From positions 1 through 64,000 of the forward strand of contig JAEXOU010000005.1 of NCBI GenBank assembly GCA_023439125.1: a DNA stretch of 64,000 nt, given 5' to 3'. Below the pieces are notes generated by a model. The model saw nothing but the letters and a program-made list of their open reading frames with translations, did not search any database and had not been told where the DNA came from. Below, in pieces: positions 57,550 through 64,000 of the stretch. Position 1 is the stretch's first letter. The number at the start of each line of letters is the position of its first letter. This DNA comes from Bacillota bacterium. GTDB lineage: Bacteria > Bacillota > Clostridia > Lachnospirales > Lachnospiraceae. A program made the translations under genes and the position numbers.

Positions 57550-59145
57550 ATGGGATTGATGGAAAGACCATCGGTTTTTACATTGGCTGATGGAGATAAG
57601 TATTGGGAACATAAGTATGAGAAGTTCTTTCTCAAGGCGTACATACCTGCTAATGATATCGATGGACAGACGAATAACTATGCCTTTCGGGCTCCGTTAC
57701 TACTTGTTTTTGAAGAACACAGACAAAGCATCAATGAGGCAATTGATTTTGCCAAGAAGAGCGGACTTAGTAGTATTGCCGCAGCTGTGGATTCAAGTGT
57801 CCTCTTTATTTATCCAACGAATGAAGGCGGTTGGAAGAATGCAACAGAAGAGTTATATGCGTCCGTTATCGCTGAAGTAAAAATGGATCCCCGCTATTTA
57901 GATGGAATAGCCGAAATACATAATTTCTTTACACGTGAGTTCCAGGGTTTTTTTATCAGAGGAGCAATTTTTCGTGCTGATATTTATAGTTTTGGTGAGT
58001 CGGCAGACTATGTTGCCAAGAATCTATTAAAAACAATATATGGTGAGTATCTCTGGGGGCCAGGCGAGATTACTCCTGCGATGTGTTCTATGCAGAATCT
58101 GAGTGTCATTCCAGCACCAGAGCGTAAGGATATCGCTATATTAAGTGTTGGCAATTCGAATGAAATAAATGAAGCATTTTGCGATTGTACGAATCTGCTA
58201 ATTAAATCAGAACCTGACTACAGGGCTGATTTTAAGTCATTTGTTCGTAAGTTTAAGATGTGGTGTGGCAAGATGGAGATTGAGCCTGACTTTGAATCTA
58301 TGAATATGACAGAGGAAGTAGGTAGCGTTCTTGTAAAGACCTCACCTGACAACATGGGTGCTTTCAAGCATACGAAAGAACATAAAGTTGGATACTTTGC
58401 TTACTACAATAATGATATCTTTGATCAAGGACCGGTCCCACTACTAATAGGATTTCATGGTGGCGGCGATTCCTCGATGTTTCTGACCTTTATTTCAGGA
58501 TGGTATGAAATCGCTCACCAATATGGTTTCTTGTTTGTTTCACTTGAGAATCATCAGAATGTATCAGCTACAGAAGTTGTAGAAGTTATTGAAAATCTTA
58601 AGAAACGCTACAATATCGATGAGCATCGTATTTATGCAACTGGATTCTCTATGGGAAGTGGAAAGACATGGGATATGTTTCAGGAATATCCGCATATTTT
58701 TGCAGGTTTTGCTCCTGCTAGTGCATTGTTTCCAGTGACAAACAACCCATTTAGTCCGCCTCTTGGAGACAGAATAAATATGACAGTTTCTGTTCCAGTT
58801 TTCTATTCTGGTGGCGAAGCATCACCTCTACCAGAATTACCTTTCCATGCGGATTCATGTCTTGAAAGAGTACAGTATGTTGCCAAAGTCAATAAGTGTA
58901 AAGTTAAATTTGATGTAAGTTACGAGGATAAGGACAATTGGGAAAATCCTATCTGGGGTGTTTCTGGCGATCGTGTCGAGAAGCTTTACGATGAATCCCA
59001 AGGAAGCTATCTGACGATTCATTACTTTGATAGCGAAGATGGTGTTTGTCGAACTGCATTGGCAAGTGTCAGTGGACAGATACATGAGGTAAGACATCAT
59101 AGCTGTGAGAATGCATGGAAGTTTATATCGCAGTTTACTAGATAA
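57550..59145 (+). CDS. Alpha/beta-hydrolase esterase (PHB-depolymerase/LpqC-like domain)
   Basis: This is a 531-residue protein. The N-terminal half (1-265) has no family I recognise. The C-terminal half is an alpha/beta hydrolase with GFHGGGDSS (oxyanion hole) and nucleophile Ser in [14 protein letters not shown]; a late [12 protein letters not shown] carries the candidate catalytic His. ATG 57550 has AAGGAG upstream. It is probably cytoplasmic. Confidence 0.75.
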   Translation: MGLMERPSVFTLADGDKYWEHKYEKFFLKAYIPANDIDGQTNNYAFRAPLLLVFEEHRQSINEAIDFAKKSGLSSIAAAVDSSVLFIYPTNEGGWKNATEELYASVIAEVKMDPRYLDGIAEIHNFFTREFQGFFIRGAIFRADIYSFGESADYVAKNLLKTIYGEYLWGPGEITPAMCSMQNLSVIPAPERKDIAILSVGNSNEINEAFCDCTNLLIKSEPDYRADFKSFVRKFKMWCGKMEIEPDFESMNMTEEVGSVLVKTSPDNMGAFKHTKEHKVGYFAYYNNDIFDQGPVPLLIGFHGGGDSSMFLTFISGWYEIAHQYGFLFVSLENHQNVSATEVVEVIENLKKRYNIDEHRIYATGFSMGSGKTWDMFQEYPHIFAGFAPASALFPVTNNPFSPPLGDRINMTVSVPVFYSGGEASPLPELPFHADSCLERVQYVAKVNKCKVKFDVSYEDKDNWENPIWGVSGDRVEKLYDESQGSYLTIHYFDSEDGVCRTALASVSGQIHEVRHHSCENAWKFISQFTR

Positions 59146-59222
59146 TAAGTGTAAGAATTAATTTATTGCTTGGTAAAGTCGGTGGCAATAAGTAATCAAT
59201 GTGTGTGTGAACTGTTCAATAT

Positions 59223-59274
59223 TGTGGCTTCTTATACTTTTATGTGGTAATGAAAGTAAGAGGCCACATTCTTT
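59223..59274 (+). terminator. Hairpin terminator
   Basis: TGTGGC, TCTTA and complementary TAAGA, GCCACA form an interrupted stem followed by TTCTTTG, 77 bp after the esterase stop. Confidence 0.6.
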
Positions 59275-59404
59275 GTTTCAATGCAAAGTAGGATTCTTTC
59301 CTGTTATTACTTGACAGGAATATATTTTTCAGATAGATTTGCTGTACGAAATTTATTCGATTATTTATTGTTTCAACATTCCATCAAACTTAGGAGGAAA
59401 CAAA

Positions 59405-60124
59405 ATGGGTACATTGATTAATTGTGTTTTGATTATATTTGGAGGTATTATTGGACTTGTTTTCAAAAAAGCAGTCAATAAAGAAATGGAATATTCCATT
59501 CAGAAAGCAACTGGTATTGCAGTTCTCATCATCGGAATATGTGGAGTTCTATCCACGATGTTAAAAAGTGATCCAAGTGGTAATATAAAAAGTTCTGGTG
59601 AAATCATCTTGGTTGTCAGCTTAGCGCTTGGTACATTTTTTGGTGAAGCTTTAAAATTGGAAGAACGATTAAATAAAGGATGCAAGAAAATAGAGAGCAA
59701 ATTTCAAATCTCCAATTTTTCATCAGGGTTTATTTCATCCACTATGATTTATTGTATCGGAGCAATGGCGATTGTAGGTGCAATCAATGACGGATTACTT
59801 GGTGATAGTAGCACACTAATCACAAAAGGAATTATCGATGGAATTACCTCGATTGTATTAGCAGCCTCTCTAGGCTATGGCGTGCTTTTCTCAGCTATTC
59901 CAGTGCTCGTGTATCAAGGCAGTATTACGCTTCTTGCAGGATTACTGGACAATGTTTTAGTTGGAGAGTTATTAAATAATATCTGTATGGTCGGATATGC
60001 ATTAGTTCTATGTATAGGAATCAACTTCATATACAACGGGGATAAGAAAATCAAAACAGTGAATATGCTTCCTTCGATTTTGATTCCAGCAGTATATACA
60101 ATAATTTTGAGTGCATTGAAATAA
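59405..60124 (+). CDS. DUF554 membrane protein (YqgA/YdfK-like)
   Basis: This is a 239-residue protein with six to seven membrane helices. GTLINCVLIIFGGIIGLVFKK, IGICGVLSTMLKS and YCIGAMAIVGAINDGLLGD are DUF554 signatures. The function of the family is unknown. ATG 59405 follows GGAGG. Confidence 0.88.
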   Translation: MGTLINCVLIIFGGIIGLVFKKAVNKEMEYSIQKATGIAVLIIGICGVLSTMLKSDPSGNIKSSGEIILVVSLALGTFFGEALKLEERLNKGCKKIESKFQISNFSSGFISSTMIYCIGAMAIVGAINDGLLGDSSTLITKGIIDGITSIVLAASLGYGVLFSAIPVLVYQGSITLLAGLLDNVLVGELLNNICMVGYALVLCIGINFIYNGDKKIKTVNMLPSILIPAVYTIILSALK

Positions 60125-60246
60125 AATTGCTTTATCGGCTGACTTTTCGCTGTATTCCCATGCAAGGTTACTACCTAATAAGTGTATACTCTAAATATAT
60201 TTTAAACTATTATAGTTAAATTTAATGGTATCGGAGGAGTATAACA

Positions 60247-61302
60247 ATGTTAATGAAACCACTTATAATCGGACATTTAAAAGCACGTTTACCAATTATC
60301 CAAGGAGGAATGGGCGTTGGCATTAGCCTTTCTGGCCTTGCTGGAGCTGTTGCGCTAGAAGGTGGAATCGGGATTATATCAACAGCTCAAATTGGATATA
60401 ATGAGGAGGATTTCAAAACGAATCCTATGGAAGCCAATTTACGGGCAATTAAGAAACATCTAGCTCGTGCGAAGGAAATTGCTCAAGGAGGAGTTGTTGG
60501 TGTTAATATTATGGTAGCAACAAAGCAATATGCTCAATATGTGAAAACAGCTGTGGAAGCAAAAGCAGATGTAATTATAAGTGGAGCAGGGTTACCGATC
60601 AATCTGCCAGAACTAATCAAAGGTAGTGTCAGTAAGATCGCGCCAATTGTATCAAGCGTTAAGGCGACATCAGTCATACTTAAGATGTGGGACCGAAAGT
60701 ACAAACGAACGGCTGATTTTATTGTTATAGAAGGACCACTAGCAGGTGGTCATCTAGGATTTCATGAAGATGAGTTGATTGACATTGATATAGAGTCTTA
60801 TCAGGAGGAGATTAAGAGGATTGTAGATTTTAAGAAGGAATATGAAGAAAAATACAATCAAGCGATCCCTGTGATTGTGGCAGGAGGAATTTTTGATCAA
60901 GAGGATGTAAAGAAAGCACTTTTAACAGGAGCGGATGGAGTACAGGTTGGAACAAGATTTGTTGTAACTAAGGAATGTGATGCTCCTGACGATTATAAGC
61001 AAGCTTATATCAATAGCAAAAAAGAAGATATTCGTATTATCAAAAGTCCAGTCGGAATGCCAGGAAGGGCGATATGGAATTCATTCTTACAAAAGGTCTC
61101 GGAAGGTAAAAGTGAAATTAAGCATTGTTTCCAATGTTTAGAGCATTGTAATCCAAAGGAAGTTCCATATTGTATCACAAAGGCACTAACCAATGCTGTA
61201 GAAGGTAAGCTCGATGATGGATTAATCTTTTGTGGTGATAATGCTTATCGCTTAAAGGAGATTACTACAGTTAAGAAAGTTCTGGAGGAATTAACAGTGT
61301 AG
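60247..61302 (+). CDS. Nitronate monooxygenase / FabK-like FMN oxidoreductase
   Basis: This is a 351-residue TIM-barrel flavoprotein. PIIQGGMGVGISLSGLAGAVALEGGIGII is the FMN-binding start, GPLAGGHLGFHEDEL includes the active His region, and VAGGIFDQEDVKKALLTGADGVQVGTRF holds the phosphate. It could oxidise nitronates or act as an enoyl-ACP reductase; the C-terminal CFQCLEHCN cysteines are unusual and may bind a metal. Confidence 0.82.
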   Translation: MLMKPLIIGHLKARLPIIQGGMGVGISLSGLAGAVALEGGIGIISTAQIGYNEEDFKTNPMEANLRAIKKHLARAKEIAQGGVVGVNIMVATKQYAQYVKTAVEAKADVIISGAGLPINLPELIKGSVSKIAPIVSSVKATSVILKMWDRKYKRTADFIVIEGPLAGGHLGFHEDELIDIDIESYQEEIKRIVDFKKEYEEKYNQAIPVIVAGGIFDQEDVKKALLTGADGVQVGTRFVVTKECDAPDDYKQAYINSKKEDIRIIKSPVGMPGRAIWNSFLQKVSEGKSEIKHCFQCLEHCNPKEVPYCITKALTNAVEGKLDDGLIFCGDNAYRLKEITTVKKVLEELTV

Positions 61303-61447
61303 TGCCGCTTAATTTAGAGGCAATACAGCTGGTTAAGGCTAGAAAATAGATGTAATATAGTACTATAAGCAATCCGACTGAAATGGACTAAAAAAGTCGG
61401 AAACTACTGCTTCATTTATGATAAAGTGTGTCATGGAGGTGTAAGAG

Positions 61448-62311
61448 ATGAATTTTTTATATGGAATGAATCAGGCCATGCAGTATATTGAGAAGAATCT
61501 GACAGAGGAGATTGATTATGGAAAGGCAGCTTCCTTTACTGGGTATTCTGCCGGATATTTTCAGAGAGTATTTCATTGTATTGCAGACATGACATTAACG
61601 GAATATATTAAAAAAAGAAAAATGACGTTGGCAGCGCTTGATTTACAGAATTCAAATCTTCGAGTGATCGATTTAGCTATGAAATATGGCTATGAGTCTG
61701 CGGATTCATTTACGAGAGCATTTCAAAGTATACATGGAGTAAATCCTTCTGTGGTACGAACTCAAGGCTATATGGTTAAATCTTTCGCACCAATCCGCTT
61801 TCACATATCAATTGAAGGAGCGATGGAGATGAAGTATCGGATTGAAAAAAGAAAAGCGATGAGAATTGTTGGACAGATACGGCATTATAAAGCACCAAAC
61901 AATAGCCCGCAGGATGTCAATACGTTTTGGAATGAAGTATTTTCTAATGGAATGTATGAGAAAATCGCGGCTTTATCCAATCAAGACCCAAAAGGAGTTC
62001 ATGGATTTTTACAGGTAATCGACGAATCCACCGTCGATTACATCATTGCTACAGTAACTGATCAAAAAGTACCAAGAGGACTAGAAGAGTTTACGGTTCC
62101 AGAAAGTGAATGGGCAATCTTTGAAGCAATTGGACCAGTGCAGCATAGTTTGGAAGAGTTATGGAAACGCATTTTTGATGAGTGGTTTCCTTCTTCGAAC
62201 TATCAACATGCAGAAACAATGGAAATTGAATGCTTTCAGTCAGATGGGAATCGAGGCTCTTCCAATTTTCACTGTGAAATCTGGGTTCCAGTTCGTAAAT
62301 GCGAATCATAG
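61448..62311 (+). CDS. AraC-family regulator with GyrI-like effector domain
   Basis: This is a 287-residue protein. The N-terminal double helix-turn-helix (about 5-105, with VIDLAMKYGYESADSFTRAFQSIHGVNPS) is the AraC signature. The C-terminal half (about 125-285) is a GyrI/SOUL-type ligand-binding domain (MKYRIEKRKAMRIVGQIR, ending WVPVRK). It probably senses a small toxic molecule. GGAGG precedes the ATG. It lies 25 bp before the PEP synthase-like gene. Confidence 0.88.
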   Translation: MNFLYGMNQAMQYIEKNLTEEIDYGKAASFTGYSAGYFQRVFHCIADMTLTEYIKKRKMTLAALDLQNSNLRVIDLAMKYGYESADSFTRAFQSIHGVNPSVVRTQGYMVKSFAPIRFHISIEGAMEMKYRIEKRKAMRIVGQIRHYKAPNNSPQDVNTFWNEVFSNGMYEKIAALSNQDPKGVHGFLQVIDESTVDYIIATVTDQKVPRGLEEFTVPESEWAIFEAIGPVQHSLEELWKRIFDEWFPSSNYQHAETMEIECFQSDGNRGSSNFHCEIWVPVRKCES

Positions 62312-62336
62312 TTCGTAAATCGAAAGGAGAAGGATT

Positions 62337-64000
62337 ATGTTTGCAAGATTAGAGGATATTGATTGCAAGGTCGATTATTTTGGTGGCAAAGCTATGAACT
62401 TAGCGAAGTTAGTACAACATGAAGTAAGGGTTCCAAATGGATTTGCAATGTCATTCGCTGCATTTGAAAAGTATTTATCTTATAATCAGATTGAGCATAG
62501 GAAAGAAGTAGTTTTAAGTCAGAGTGTTCAGATACAACTTAAGTTGCAGTCAGGTACTTTTCCAAAGGAAGTTAAAGATGAATGGGAGCAATATTTTACG
62601 CAACTAAAGGAAATGACAAAGGCAAAGGAATATGTAGTTCGTTCTTCTTGTTCTTGTGAAGATTCGGGCAAAACCAGTATGGCTGGTATCTTTGAAACGT
62701 TTGCTAATTTACATAGTTTTGAGGAGTTGGAAAAGGCAGCGAAGGCTTGTTATGCGTCTATGTATTCTGACAAAGCGATTGCCTGGATGCTGAAAAATCA
62801 CATCAATATTGAGAGTGCAAGAATGGGGCTTGTGATACAAGAATTCATTCCTGGACATCCGTCAGGTGTTATGTTTACCGTAGATACAGTTACGATGAAG
62901 GATGATGTAATCTGTATCAATACCGTGGATGATGTATGTTCGAATTTTGTAGATGGTTCCAATGCTTCGAGAATGTATCAGGTTGATAAAGTGACTGGTA
63001 ATCGAATCGAAGATGATTCTATTAATAAGATACAAGTGGCTAGTAGTCAAATGCAAAACGATTTTTTAGAACAGGATTTGATTTTTAAGCTTTATGAAAC
63101 TGCCAAGAAAGTCGAAGATATCTTTCACTGCTATCAAGATATCGAATGGACAACGGCTAACAAGCAAATTGTAGTGCTTCAAGCAAGACCAGTTACCACA
63201 TTTTATAAGCAACAGCCATTTGAAATTCAGTGGAAGGACGAGAAGGAATCGCAAAATACATGGTTTCGATTATGTGAACAACCATGCCCTCCAATCTTAA
63301 AGAAAGTCTATGAGACGGAAGCAGCTAATATTGCAAAAGGGGCTTTTGATGCTGCGTTACGTATGGAGTTATATGGTGATCTTACTGAGCAAAACGGATA
63401 TTATTATGGTGGAAGTAAAGAGCTTAACGAGGAAGCATTGCAGCGGAATGCAAAACGGTATGAAGGATTTATAGAAGTAAACTCACTCTTAGAGAAAGAA
63501 GTATTTATAGATGTTGTATTGCCAGAGTTAGAGAGTGATGTAGATCATATGATGAAGTTATATCAAGAACCTGTTGATGCAATCCAATGCCTCTCCCTAT
63601 TGGATGCTTCCGTTTCTTATATTGAAAAATGTGCACGTTTACATGATTTAGCATCGAAGAGTGCAGATATGATTATTTATGCATTTACTGACTATTGTAT
63701 AAGTAAATGCAAAACCATAACATCGAATGACATTTTTGACCTATTATACAGCGAGAGCCTTATGTCAAAGGAAAGAAAGGCTTTATTGTCAATCGTAAAT
63801 GAAATCAAAAGCGATAAGCAATTGAGTACAATGTTTTCTGAATGTTTATTTGACGAATTGTTGTATGCTCGCTTGCAAGTATTACCCCATGCGAAACAAC
63901 TATTGGATGACCTTGACGAATACTGCAAGACTTATGGTATTTCGGGGAATGTGTTTGATGTTGCGTTGCCAGAAATCTGTTATGAGAATCCCGTCGTCTG
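62337..64000 (+). CDS. PEP synthase / rifampin phosphotransferase-like protein (5' part)
   Basis: The frame is open from ATG 62337 (after AAAGGAGAAGG) to the window edge, at least 554 codons. The N-terminal PPDK ATP-grasp domain is clear: FGGKAMNLAKLV, YVVRSSCSCEDSGKTSMAGIFETF, QEFIPGHPSGVMFTVD and IVVLQARPVTT. The following segment fits the linker of Rph-type rifampin phosphotransferases and PEP synthases; the phospho-His and catalytic domains would lie beyond the edge. Paired with the preceding GyrI-like regulator, an antibiotic-modifying role is possible but unproven. Confidence 0.82.
   Translation, partial: MFARLEDIDCKVDYFGGKAMNLAKLVQHEVRVPNGFAMSFAAFEKYLSYNQIEHRKEVVLSQSVQIQLKLQSGTFPKEVKDEWEQYFTQLKEMTKAKEYVVRSSCSCEDSGKTSMAGIFETFANLHSFEELEKAAKACYASMYSDKAIAWMLKNHINIESARMGLVIQEFIPGHPSGVMFTVDTVTMKDDVICINTVDDVCSNFVDGSNASRMYQVDKVTGNRIEDDSINKIQVASSQMQNDFLEQDLIFKLYETAKKVEDIFHCYQDIEWTTANKQIVVLQARPVTTFYKQQPFEIQWKDEKESQNTWFRLCEQPCPPILKKVYETEAANIAKGAFDAALRMELYGDLTEQNGYYYGGSKELNEEALQRNAKRYEGFIEVNSLLEKEVFIDVVLPELESDVDHMMKLYQEPVDAIQCLSLLDASVSYIEKCARLHDLASKSADMIIYAFTDYCISKCKTITSNDIFDLLYSESLMSKERKALLSIVNEIKSDKQLSTMFSECLFDELLYARLQVLPHAKQLLDDLDEYCKTYGISGNVFDVALPEICYENPVV

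Overview
The window is AT-rich, with strong GGAGG-type ribosome binding sites, TTG and GTG starts, and gene families typical of Clostridia. A GH43 glycosidase, CBM-like modules, BspA-type leucine-rich surface proteins and soluble-ligand chemoreceptors suggest a plant-polysaccharide-degrading Lachnospiraceae such as Lachnoclostridium (Clostridium) phytofermentans or a close relative. The species is inferred from gene content; no database was searched.

Layout. 1-2060: an IS30-type transposase between two 20-bp-phased TTACAAA arrays. 2287-6820: a large secreted thermolysin-type protease broken by one in-frame TAG, plus small genes. 7683-9794: a chemoreceptor fused to a YcgR/PilZ module. 10252-15806: a leucine-rich protein, then a MerR regulator facing an alcohol dehydrogenase / aldo-keto reductase / alcohol dehydrogenase operon. 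15807-19530: dispersed repeats, an immunity-like protein, a secreted nuclease and an acetyltransferase. 19533-20997: a DegV / PlsY lipid pair.

21578-40229 is the most interesting part: a sulfur-metabolism and nitrogenase-like locus. It begins with a trans-sulfuration enzyme and a PatB-type C-S lyase. A consensus promoter then drives a 34-codon leader ORF with five Cys codons, followed by a terminator and a cysteine synthase, which looks like a cysteine attenuator. Next come a DUF2292 protein, a long hairpin and a tRNA-Cys(GCA)-like cloverleaf 36 bp upstream of a NifB-like radical SAM gene. After that are a NifX-like protein, NifH, a second cysteine synthase, a NifD/NifK-like pair, a Cys-rich NifX-like protein, an SsuABC/TauABC-type importer, a DUF4418 / FtsX / ABC-ATPase set, and a second NifD/NifK-like pair. 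All P-cluster-type cysteines are present in both pairs. The second D-like subunit also keeps both cofactor ligands by hand alignment (Cys259 and His423), whereas the first has Cys255 and Tyr428. I infer a nitrogenase-like reductase that breaks C-S bonds of an imported organosulfur compound, with cysteine synthases and trans-sulfuration enzymes capturing the released sulfide or thiol. The first D/K pair may be the cofactor scaffold (NifEN-like) or a second reductase.

40448-51321: a degenerate tRNA-Leu-like sequence, a chemoreceptor, a tandem duplication of BspA-like genes, a secreted leucine-rich protein and a decayed chemoreceptor. 51503-64000: a glyoxalase-type protein, a metallophosphoesterase with an amber codon at its first metal motif, a UvrA fragment, GH43, an MFS transporter, a serine hydrolase and an esterase, DUF554, a nitronate monooxygenase-like flavoprotein, an AraC/GyrI-like regulator, and a PEP synthase-like gene running off the right edge. 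Several intergenic repeat families occur, including two copies of a roughly 140-bp structured element.
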